From contig JAGZLX010000031.1 of the NCBI GenBank assembly GCA_018364485.1, positions 1 through 20,734 on the forward strand: DNA of 20,734 nt. Reading direction: 5' to 3'. This stretch comes from Granulicatella adiacens. Its GTDB lineage: Bacteria > Bacillota > Bacilli > Lactobacillales > Aerococcaceae. The notes beneath the pieces were generated by a model, which was not told the origin of the DNA, did not search any database, and worked only from the letters and a program-made list of their open reading frames with translations. Below are positions 14,998-20,734 of this stretch, one piece after another. Each line of letters starts with the position of its first letter. Position 1 is the first letter of the stretch. The position numbers and the translations under genes were made by a program.

Positions 14998-15024
14998 GTG
15001 TGCAAAAATTTAGTATGTGCTTAG

Positions 15025-15355
15025 TTTACATTGAATAGATTTATGAATAAGAGGATAAAGCGAAGCTTTATTTCTTTGGATAAGATGAAATGAGTGCATT
15101 GGCGGATAAACGAGTTCAGAATCAGTTTTATTATTGAAAGAGTTATAGTGGGGCACCGGTGCAAGCCTTGGTCTTGCACCTTTAAAGCCTCAAAGGGGAC
15201 GTACGGAATAAATTCCTACGTCCCCTAATTCGTTTTAATGCTTAGTCCCACTATTCTTTCAATAAACTGATTCTTTTCGTTTATCCTCCAAACTAGTTCT
15301 CGCAGAATCCAAAGAAATAAATACGTTAATGGGTTATAAATCTATTCAATGTAAA
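15025..15355 (+). repeat. Palindromic two-hairpin element, copy D (longest)
   Basis: Nested complementary arms: 15025-15044 with 15336-15355 (perfect 20 bp), 15068-15082 with 15307-15321, 15104-15113 with 15277-15286, and 15119-15153 with 15247-15273. The core has hairpin 1 (GGTGCAAG 15158-15165 with CTTGCACC 15173-15180) and hairpin 2 (GGGGACGTA 15195-15203 with TACGTCCCC 15217-15225). It lies downstream of mscL, in the same direction. With the mirrored terminator, the palindrome spans about 14961-15391. No ORF is present. From 15392 to 15477 I see nothing recognisable. Confidence 0.85.
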
Positions 15356-15477
15356 TTTACAAAAAACGAGAGGGTCTGGCTTTTGAACGATTAAAATTTG
15401 CTTCGTCGACCACCGGACCATCCGCGACACGGGGTGCTGAAACTTTGGGAACTGCTTAAAGGGTGCTAGAAATAGGA

Positions 15478-15499
15478 AAAGACTCGCAAGCGAGTCTTT
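15478..15499 (-). terminator. Intrinsic terminator of the 118-aa membrane protein gene
   Basis: Perfect 10-bp stem, AAAGACTCGC with GCGAGTCTTT, 2-nt loop, followed on the minus strand by TTCC. It lies 12 bp after the stop codon. Confidence 0.75.
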
Positions 15500-15511
15500 G
15501 TTGGATTAGAT

Positions 15512-15862
15512 TTAGTTTATTACAGCGGAGAGTCCGAGGGAGAAGCAGATGGTGCGAATGATAAATGCGACTGGGGCTACTTTGTTTATTTTTTTGTTAA
15601 TCAAATAAATGCCAATATAGCATGGGATGCCTCCGATAAGCCAGAGAAGGCCAGCGCTTTGTTGAAGCCAGGGGATGGTTTCGGCGCTATAAAAACCGAA
15701 ATAAGCAACTGCTTCAAGGATTGAACCGCCAATAATAAGGCATAAGCCAGCTTTAAGATTTTTGAGAATAAAAACAGCTCTCAGTCCAACCAGTATATGG
15801 TAGATAGGAAAGAAGTAAACATTAAAACCTATAAATAATACGGCAAAGAATATTTCAGCCAT
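15512..15862 (-). CDS. Small integral membrane protein, function unknown
   Basis: From the ATG at 15862 the product is 116 aa with about four hydrophobic helices (EIFFAVLFIGFNVYFF, GLCLIIGGSILEAVAYFGF, SAGLLWLIGGIPCYIGIYLI, AFIIRTICFSLGLSAVI). The ATG two codons earlier is only 2 nt from GGAG, while 15862 is 8 nt away. Its end, IIRTICFSLGLSAV, is similar to that of the 110-aa protein nearby (IRITIALLLTLGLAL), so they may belong to one loose family. No known domain was recognised. A TATACT box on the minus strand near 15900 could be its promoter. Confidence 0.75.
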   Translation of the reverse strand: MAEIFFAVLFIGFNVYFFPIYHILVGLRAVFILKNLKAGLCLIIGGSILEAVAYFGFYSAETIPWLQQSAGLLWLIGGIPCYIGIYLINKKINKVAPVAFIIRTICFSLGLSAVIN

Positions 15863-15965
15863 AATCATATCTCCAATTACGTAAAATAATGCGAAGGGGG
15901 TAGTATACCTTCGTCTTTATTATAGTGGAAATGAACGGAGAAGACACGTTTGAATGAACTGCTGC

Positions 15966-15994
15966 TTGGAACGAGGAGAAAGTAGGGGTATACT
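15966..15994 (+). promoter_or_regulatory. Promoter of the EamA gene
   Basis: TTGGAA (15966-15971), 17-bp spacer, TATACT (15989-15994). The predicted start near 16001 leaves too short a leader for the ATG at 16008, supporting 16029 as the true start. Confidence 0.6.
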
Positions 15995-16028
15995 AGAGGA
16001 AGAATTGATGAAAGAGGAGTCCTGGGTT

Positions 16029-16442
16029 ATGTGGATTGTATTTGCATTGTTGTCAGCGGTGTTCGCGGCGTTGACGTCGATTTTGGCGAAGATTGGGATT
16101 GATGGTGTGAACTCGAATTTGGCGACGGCGGTACGTACGGTTGTGGTCGTTGTGATGTCGTGGATGATGGTATTTGTGACGAATAATCAAAACGGGTTGT
16201 CTGAAATTAGCAGAAAGAGTTGGATCTTCTTGATTTTATCAGGGATTGCGACGGGGGCTTCGTGGCTTTGTTACTACAAGGCACTTCAGATGGGGAGTGC
16301 AACAGAAGTAGCGGCAGTTGATAAATTGAGTATCGTCTTCACGTTGATATTGGCCTTTTTCTTCTTGCACGATACGTTCACGGTGAAGTCTTTGATTGGT
16401 TGTGCACTGATTGCGACCGGGACAATTATAATGGTTTGGTAA
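16029..16442 (+). CDS. EamA-domain half-size transporter
   Basis: The 137-aa protein starts MWIVFALLSAVFAALTSILAKIGI, the typical N-terminus of single-domain EamA (drug/metabolite transporter superfamily) proteins, and contains GATGASWLCYYKALQMGSATEVAAVDKLS-like EamA features, split here as IATGASWLCYYKALQMG and ATEVAAVDKLS. It has about five membrane helices. Full-size members have two EamA repeats, so this one probably works as a dimer, as in small multidrug resistance-like proteins. The start at 16029 has GAGGAG (16014-16019) before it. The substrate is unknown. It shares a bidirectional terminator with the gene facing it. Confidence 0.87.
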   Translation: MWIVFALLSAVFAALTSILAKIGIDGVNSNLATAVRTVVVVVMSWMMVFVTNNQNGLSEISRKSWIFLILSGIATGASWLCYYKALQMGSATEVAAVDKLSIVFTLILAFFFLHDTFTVKSLIGCALIATGTIIMVW

Positions 16443-16447
16443 ATAGA

Positions 16448-16481
16448 AAATAGCGTACGGAATTTTCCGTACGCTATTTTT
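16448..16481. terminator. Bidirectional intrinsic terminator
   Basis: Perfect 16-bp stem (16448-16463 with 16466-16481) with a 2-nt loop, between the converging EamA and 110-aa genes. Confidence 0.9.
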
Positions 16482-16489
16482 GATATTGA

Positions 16490-16822
16490 TTAAACAAGCG
16501 CCAATCCAAGCGTGAGAAGAAGTGCGATGGTGATGCGGATGGCGTGATGTGATTTGTTGATGTTGCCTTTTTCTTTTCCGTTCATGTACGCTCCCACGCA
16601 GCAAAGTGTGGCCCCAAGGATCCATGTAAGGAATGGGATTCCAGGTAACACTGCTAGTAATGGGATTGTAGGAAGTGCGATGAGTCCTCCTGCAAAAACG
16701 AGGATGTTTCCTGTAGTTTTGTCTCCTTTTAGAAGAGCTGCGCCACCTGCGAGTAGATGCAAGAGCGCGAATGTGACGATAAAGAAACTAAGAATAAAAA
16801 AGATGATGAATACATAGCCCAT
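16490..16822 (-). CDS. Small integral membrane protein, function unknown
   Basis: 110 aa with four hydrophobic helices (YVFIIFFILSFFIVTFALLHL, TGNILVFAGGLIALPTIPLL, PFLTWILGATLCCVGAYM, IRITIALLLTLGLAL) and a basic stretch NGKEKGNINKSHH before the last helix. AAGGAGGG stands 8 nt before the ATG. It follows the 130-aa gene by 15 bp and is probably co-transcribed from the promoter at 17288-17260. No known family was recognised. Confidence 0.8.
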   Translation of the reverse strand: MGYVFIIFFILSFFIVTFALLHLLAGGAALLKGDKTTGNILVFAGGLIALPTIPLLAVLPGIPFLTWILGATLCCVGAYMNGKEKGNINKSHHAIRITIALLLTLGLALV

Positions 16823-16837
16823 ATGAGGCCCTCCTTG

Positions 16838-17230
16838 TTAAGCGATAATCATTAAAAATGTAATAATGATTGCGACGATGGCACGTGCTTTGTTTGGGTC
16901 TTTAATTTTATCCGGAAATGGATTTCTGTTTACAAAGCAGACAACAAATTCAAGCATTTGATTTTCAGTTTTATACGGTTTTTCGTGCTTGTTATTCCAG
17001 TATGATGCGTACAGAATGAGTGCCCAGGCTATAATCCAGATAATATATCCGCCAACTGATTTTTGATAGATGAGGCGGACGGAATGAAGAGCAGTGACTC
17101 CTCCAAAGAATAGTAGGAAGTTTTGGAGTGAAAATTTCTGCGTTCCAATCGTATAGACTCCAACGCTAATGAATGGTAATAGATAAAATAATGCGATGGA
17201 ATTAATGATAAGTGCGAATACTCCGGGCAT
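16838..17230 (-). CDS. Small integral membrane protein, function unknown
   Basis: 130 aa with about four hydrophobic segments (FALIINSIALFYLLPFISVGV, LQNFLLFFGGVTALHSV, YIIWIIAWALILYASYW, AIVAIIITFLMIIA) and a polar loop NNKHEKPYKTENQMLEF to NPFPDKIKDPNKAR before the last helix. AAAGGAG precedes the ATG. It is the first gene of a two-gene unit. Its layout (three helices, basic loop, final helix reaching the C-terminus) is like that of the two other small membrane proteins in the window. Confidence 0.8.
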   Translation of the reverse strand: MPGVFALIINSIALFYLLPFISVGVYTIGTQKFSLQNFLLFFGGVTALHSVRLIYQKSVGGYIIWIIAWALILYASYWNNKHEKPYKTENQMLEFVVCFVNRNPFPDKIKDPNKARAIVAIIITFLMIIA

Positions 17231-17259
17231 AGAATTCTCCTTTAAGGTTGATAGTAATC

Positions 17260-17310
17260 AGTATAAAACGGGACTTGTATTTTGTCAAAATACGGCGGGT
17301 AGGGTACACT
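17260..17310. promoter_or_regulatory. Divergent promoters sharing one -35 segment
   Basis: Minus strand: TTGACA (17288-17283), 17-bp spacer, TATACT (17265-17260), near-consensus, for the 130-aa gene. Plus strand: TTGTCA (17282-17287), 17-bp spacer, TACACT (17305-17310), for yaaA. The -35 hexamers overlap by five bases, so polymerase can occupy only one promoter at a time. Confidence 0.75.
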
Positions 17311-17338
17311 AAGGGGGACAATGAAAAGGAGTGCCGAG

Positions 17339-18052
17339 ATGAAATTAATACTATCGCCTGCAAAGGAAATGAATTGTGATGCATTAGAGGAACGCGACTG
17401 GGAAGTGAGCCCAGCAGCCGCAAAAGTGGTCGAAGCCGTGAGTGCGGTGCCTGAAGAGGGCCTTGCGCGAGTGCTTGGGGTCAAAGGGAAGTTACTCGAC
17501 GAAAACAAAGCATTCATCGAAGGGTGGAAGGTGGCCGAAGCTGCGCCTGCCATCGAACTCTACAACGGACTGGCCTTTCGCTGGTTGAAGCAAGTAGAGG
17601 GATGGAGGGAAGGCTTGGATTATGGAAGCGAGCATGTGCGCATCTTGTCTGCGTTGTATGGGGCCGTTGTGCCTGATGCTTTTGTGAAGCCGTACCGTTT
17701 GGATATGCTGAGACCATTGCGCGTGGACGGGAAGAGCTTGAAGGCTTACTGGAAAGCGGAGTGGGCCGAGTTGTTCGAGGATGGCGAAACGGTGGTAAAC
17801 TGTGCCAGTGATGAGTTCAGTTCGCTCTTAGACCGCTCGCGTTACAACTGGATAGACGTAGAATTTTACGAGCGTAAAGATGGGAAGTTGAAACAACACT
17901 CCACGACTTCTAAAAAAGGGCGTGGGTTGCTAGTAGGCTTTTCCATGCGCGAACAAGTAACAGACGTAAAGCAGTTGGAAGCTTTTAGAGAAGATGGATT
18001 TGCGTTTGATGCGGAACTCTCAACGCCAGAAAAATTAGTATTTGTGAGATAA
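17339..18052 (+). CDS. yaaA: YaaA family peroxide-stress protein
   Basis: The family (DUF328/UPF0246) is cytosolic; in E. coli YaaA limits free intracellular iron and DNA damage during hydrogen peroxide stress and has been reported to bind DNA. The product is 237 aa from the ATG at 17339, which follows AAAAGGAG with 7-nt spacing; an upstream ATG at 17321 lies inside that leader. Family features are the N-terminal MKLILSPAKEM, LYNGLAFRWL, VRILSALYGAVVPDAFVKPYRLDM, and VVNCASDEFSSLLD. It is divergent from the 130-aa membrane protein gene and shares its promoter region, and it ends at a terminator facing the toxin operon. Confidence 0.93.
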   Translation: MKLILSPAKEMNCDALEERDWEVSPAAAKVVEAVSAVPEEGLARVLGVKGKLLDENKAFIEGWKVAEAAPAIELYNGLAFRWLKQVEGWREGLDYGSEHVRILSALYGAVVPDAFVKPYRLDMLRPLRVDGKSLKAYWKAEWAELFEDGETVVNCASDEFSSLLDRSRYNWIDVEFYERKDGKLKQHSTTSKKGRGLLVGFSMREQVTDVKQLEAFREDGFAFDAELSTPEKLVFVR

Positions 18053-18058
18053 AAATAG

Positions 18059-18089
18059 AGGAGTAGGACAGCAGTCTTACTCCTTTTTT
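18059..18089. terminator. Intrinsic terminator between yaaA and the toxin operon
   Basis: AGGAGTA (18059-18065) pairs with TACTCCT (18078-18084); a T-run follows on the plus strand and an A-rich stretch precedes it, so it may act in both directions. Confidence 0.75.
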
Positions 18090-18109
18090 GCTTGTTATTT
18101 TACGATGCC

Positions 18110-18685
18110 TTATGAACTAAATCCTAGTAAAGTCGCTTCGTATTTTTGAATTTCATCTGAATAATCTGCCCACTCGGTTAACCACTCTCGACGGTTTTTC
18201 AAGTTCACAATAGATGAATAGAAGATTTGATAGAATCGGTTCGGTAGATAAGCGATCTCGTATTCAAAACCATTTGTATCCACGTAGTAAAGGCACTTAG
18301 AAGCCGTAGACGCATTCACTCTGTTCACTGCAACAGAATCCACCGAATAAAACGGAGCTAGTCCTTCTTGATTGAATAAATCTAGTAGTGTCTCTGTGTC
18401 TTCTGCTAAGCCCTCTAATTTTGTCATGAGAGGGACCTCCAAATCCACAAAGGCATTTTTAACGAAAAGAGCAAAGTAGAGTTGTGCTAACTTCGCATCT
18501 TGTATTTTACAAAAGTTTGAAACTGTGCCACGTTCACTAATCAGAATAGAGTAGTGATTCGCTTCTGACACTAATGAAAAAATAATGTCCACGCCATCGT
18601 ATATATGAATGCTGTCTGATCTATCAACGACTTCAACATTACCTAAAAACTTTTTCAAGCTCGTAATATAGGGTTGGTGATTCAT
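18110..18685 (-). CDS. Hypothetical protein at the end of the toxin operon (possible second immunity protein)
   Basis: 191 aa, acidic, no signal peptide or membrane helix. The ATG follows CAGGAGAATATC. The N-terminal half (DGVDIIFSLVSEANHYSILISERGTV, DAKLAQLYFALFVKNAF) has a beta-strand then helix pattern common in small immunity-type proteins, but I recognise no family. It begins 24 bp after the stop of the 109-aa gene and is read in the same direction, so it belongs to the toxin operon. It may be a further immunity protein, either for this toxin or kept from an earlier one. Confidence 0.75.
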   Translation of the reverse strand: MNHQPYITSLKKFLGNVEVVDRSDSIHIYDGVDIIFSLVSEANHYSILISERGTVSNFCKIQDAKLAQLYFALFVKNAFVDLEVPLMTKLEGLAEDTETLLDLFNQEGLAPFYSVDSVAVNRVNASTASKCLYYVDTNGFEYEIAYLPNRFYQIFYSSIVNLKNRREWLTEWADYSDEIQKYEATLLGFSS

Positions 18686-18709
18686 GATATTCTCCTGAAT
18701 AAGTTGTTT

Positions 18710-19039
18710 TTACTTTTCGATAGAAGAATCCCACAGAGGAGAAGGATAGGGGGGTATGAATCCCAATTTTTTGCCTTTTCTTGTGACTTCAACAAATTTT
18801 TCTAGTTTATTTATAAAGTAGTTCTTAGCTTCGTCAAAACTAGTAAACTCAACCGTTTTTCCAATTACGTAGGATCTCTCATCTCTAGTATTGATCATAA
18901 ATTTATTATCTTTATAAAACAAATGGAATGCCCATTGTTGGCTACTACTTTCATCAAACAACACATAGGATAAGCTTTTAAGTCCTTTTTCCTCAATTGT
19001 ATCTTCTACATCTTGTTTAAGAATTTCTATTTCTTTCAT
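18710..19039 (-). CDS. Probable immunity protein for the TNT-type toxin
   Basis: 109 aa, cytosolic. Its ATG overlaps the toxin stop codon (ATGA at 19039-19036), so the two are translationally coupled, as is usual for toxin-immunity pairs of LXG systems. The sequence (N-terminal helix EIEILKQDVEDTIEEKGL, then SYVLFDESSSQQWAFHLFYKDNKFMINTRDERSYVIG and a C-terminal helix DEAKNYFINKLEKFVEVTRKGK) resembles the Imm59-type family in my memory; this is unverified. Its role would be to block the NAD glycohydrolase domain in the producing cell. Confidence 0.75.
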   Translation of the reverse strand: MKEIEILKQDVEDTIEEKGLKSLSYVLFDESSSQQWAFHLFYKDNKFMINTRDERSYVIGKTVEFTSFDEAKNYFINKLEKFVEVTRKGKKLGFIPPYPSPLWDSSIEK

Positions 19040-20733
19040 TCTATTATCTCCTCTATTAATTTGAGTTTTTCATATATATCAATTGACGAACTGAATCTGA
19101 TTTGCTCTCCGCCGCCTTGACCGAAAGCTCTAGATATTGGTCCTTTAATAATATCGGATAAATCATTCAAAGTTTGTTCATTTATTGCAAGTTGTTCTTT
19201 AATGAATTCTTTTAATTCAATAGATGATTCATTAAAGGCATTAATTATGTTATCTTTTGTCAAATCTTGCACAATCTTATATTGATGGTACGATTTATAA
19301 TCTTCTGGATAAGGTAAACCTCGAGTATTGTAGGCTAATTTTTCTCCGTTTTCAACAGGACTGACAAAGTTGCCAAAAGCATTCCCATACCTATCAAAGA
19401 CTTCTCCAGCTTTTAAATTAGCTGATTCAGTAATTGGGTTTCCCGCTTTATCTAGAACAAATCCATCTTCAGGGGGCCAATTTATAGAACCATCAACTTT
19501 CAAATAAGAACGATACCTCACTGGAGTGGGTTTCCCAGTAGCTCTATCAATATCACTTGAAAGATACGCGTACTTTCCATTTTTCCAGATAATTCGTTCT
19601 GCAAAATATTTTCCTTGTTGAGCATATTCTTGTCGTAAATAATTATCAAACTTCGAACTTTCTCTCGCCTTCTTGCTTGCTTCAATATTCTCCAATACTC
19701 GATTTCTCATTTCAAGTGCTGATTCAACTTTTGGCATAGTCTTTCCATTCAAACTAAAGTTCTCAACTGCTTTAGCAGCAGAGTATCCACCAATAAAGTT
19801 TCCTAACAAGTTCATCAACTGTGCGGTTTCTTCGTTTCCACCGAGAAGTTTTGTTCCATGGTAGGCTGCTTGTCCAGTTGCTATACTTCCGACGGTTCCC
19901 CAGAAGAACTGCGAGAGTCCTTGGGCAATACTTTTTGTCTGCATAATTGATAAGTATACTCCTGTTGTAAGACCGAAAATTTGCCCCACACTGTGGTATA
20001 ACTCACCATTTCCTAAGAAAATTGTATCTCGAATCGGATTTACCGCAAAGGATTTTCCATCTCCAGACAATCCATAATAAATATTCTGTCCAGCTTCAAT
20101 AGAATTTGAAACCCCATATATGAAGAAAGGCAATCCTCCATACTTAAAAGCTAAGCTTACAATCGGCAACATAGTCCCACCCGACACTACTAGAGCACTA
20201 GCACCCGCAACGAGCGTTAAGACACCAAAAACAAGCTCCATAGCTCCTTGCTTGGTTCGTTCTTCGGCATGAAGTGCCTCCATGCGCACTTGATCACGTT
20301 CAAGAGCTGCTTGAATAATCCCCATACGATCATTTAGTTGGGCTGTCACTTGTTCATAGGCTACCATAAACCGTTGTACAGATGGCAGTTTTCCAAAGTC
20401 TCCTACTTGATAACTTCCCATACTGCGGTCTCTACTCGAATGCTCCGCCAATAAACTCTTTGTTGCTGCTAGCAATCCCTTAAACGCCTGCAAATCTTGG
20501 CGAGCATGCATCTCTTCATATTGCGTAATGGATTCGTCTAGATGACTGATATCCTTCATCAGCTTCTCATATGTGAATTTCGTCTTCGTGTGACTTGTTC
20601 CTTGGTAATTCACTAGTCCTGCAATTCTGAGCTTAGCAGTTGTTAACTGCTCCAACTGTTGTTCGAATCGTTGCTTAGACTTTCCTAGGTCTGAATGAAG
20701 CCCTTTATAGACATCTTCAGGCAATTCCGCATG
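19036..20733 (-). CDS. LXG-type polymorphic toxin with C-terminal TNT-like NAD+ glycohydrolase domain (5' end outside the window)
   Basis: The frame is open to the window edge and the first possible codon (TTG at 20724) is internal, so the N-terminus is missing. Numbering from 20724, residues 1-160 are coiled-coil helices like the end of an LXG domain, the type VII secretion (ESX/Yuk) targeting module. Residues 161-320 hold hydrophobic helices typical of pre-toxin regions. Residues 380-562 match the tuberculosis necrotizing toxin domain: INWPPEDGFV (414-423), DRYG with R445, GNFVSP (451-456), RGLP (468-471), and GQGGGEQIRF (535-544) with Q541. That domain hydrolyses NAD+ and kills competing cells. 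A helical insert (about 494-530) separates the last motif. The toxin part is more AT-rich than the N-terminal part, as usual for swapped toxin tips. Confidence 0.88.
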   Translation of the reverse strand, partial: HAELPEDVYKGLHSDLGKSKQRFEQQLEQLTTAKLRIAGLVNYQGTSHTKTKFTYEKLMKDISHLDESITQYEEMHARQDLQAFKGLLAATKSLLAEHSSRDRSMGSYQVGDFGKLPSVQRFMVAYEQVTAQLNDRMGIIQAALERDQVRMEALHAEERTKQGAMELVFGVLTLVAGASALVVSGGTMLPIVSLAFKYGGLPFFIYGVSNSIEAGQNIYYGLSGDGKSFAVNPIRDTIFLGNGELYHSVGQIFGLTTGVYLSIMQTKSIAQGLSQFFWGTVGSIATGQAAYHGTKLLGGNEETAQLMNLLGNFIGGYSAAKAVENFSLNGKTMPKVESALEMRNRVLENIEASKKARESSKFDNYLRQEYAQQGKYFAERIIWKNGKYAYLSSDIDRATGKPTPVRYRSYLKVDGSINWPPEDGFVLDKAGNPITESANLKAGEVFDRYGNAFGNFVSPVENGEKLAYNTRGLPYPEDYKSYHQYKIVQDLTKDNIINAFNESSIELKEFIKEQLAINEQTLNDLSDIIKGPISRAFGQGGGEQIRFSSSIDIYEKLKLIEEIIE

Positions 20734-20734
20734 G

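Noticed and set aside
15025..15355. Terminal inverted repeats of an insertion sequence
   Set aside because: There is no transposase or remnant inside, arms differ completely between copies, and no target duplication is visible.

Overview
The window looks like a chromosomal segment of a low-GC Firmicute, most likely of the order Lactobacillales. The basis is the strong AGGAGG-type ribosome binding sites, an LPXTG cell-wall protein, an LXG-type polymorphic toxin, and the Firmicutes-like galK, mscL, MATE and yaaA genes. I cannot name the species. No rRNA, tRNA, CRISPR array, transposase or phage structural gene is visible.

Layout. Positions 2-1588 hold a 5'-truncated gene and a 391-aa protein with a DUF2314-like tail. 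Positions 1661-3831 hold an AT-rich two-gene cassette, a 222-aa alpha/beta protein followed by a 496-aa membrane-helix protein, closed by a strong terminator. It looks transferred and its function is unknown. A promoter-terminator unit with no ORF (3887-3986) follows and may be a small RNA. Positions 3994-6860 look like a tandem duplication of a galactokinase locus: in one copy galK is intact, and in the other a SAM methyltransferase sits between the remnants of galK's 3' end and its leader. Next come a MATE exporter with an apparently leaderless transcript, a Fic AMP-transferase with an operator array in front of it, and a convergently placed collagen-binding-type LPXTG adhesin with a long Thr-rich stalk. 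An amidase/FAD-oxidoreductase operon, mscL, three small membrane proteins, an EamA half-transporter and yaaA follow. The right edge carries an operon read leftward: the C-terminal part of an LXG toxin with a TNT-type NAD glycohydrolase domain, its overlapping immunity gene candidate, and one more small gene.

The most unusual signal is intergenic. Four elements of about 180-330 bp (4976-5158, 6627-6810, 8267-8467, 15025-15355) share one architecture. Long self-complementary outer arms enclose a core of two adjacent hairpins, and the stem sequences differ between copies while pairing is kept. They look like one family of mobile or structured-RNA elements that I cannot match to a named family. 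In the fourth copy the palindrome extends out to include an inverted copy of the mscL terminator.

Regulatory structure is readable in several places: a TCGCCTAA operator array before fic, two divergent promoters sharing one -35 segment between yaaA and a membrane-protein gene, and a TTGACC-N17-TATAAT promoter ending at the MATE start codon. All functional calls come from motif recognition by eye; no search was run.
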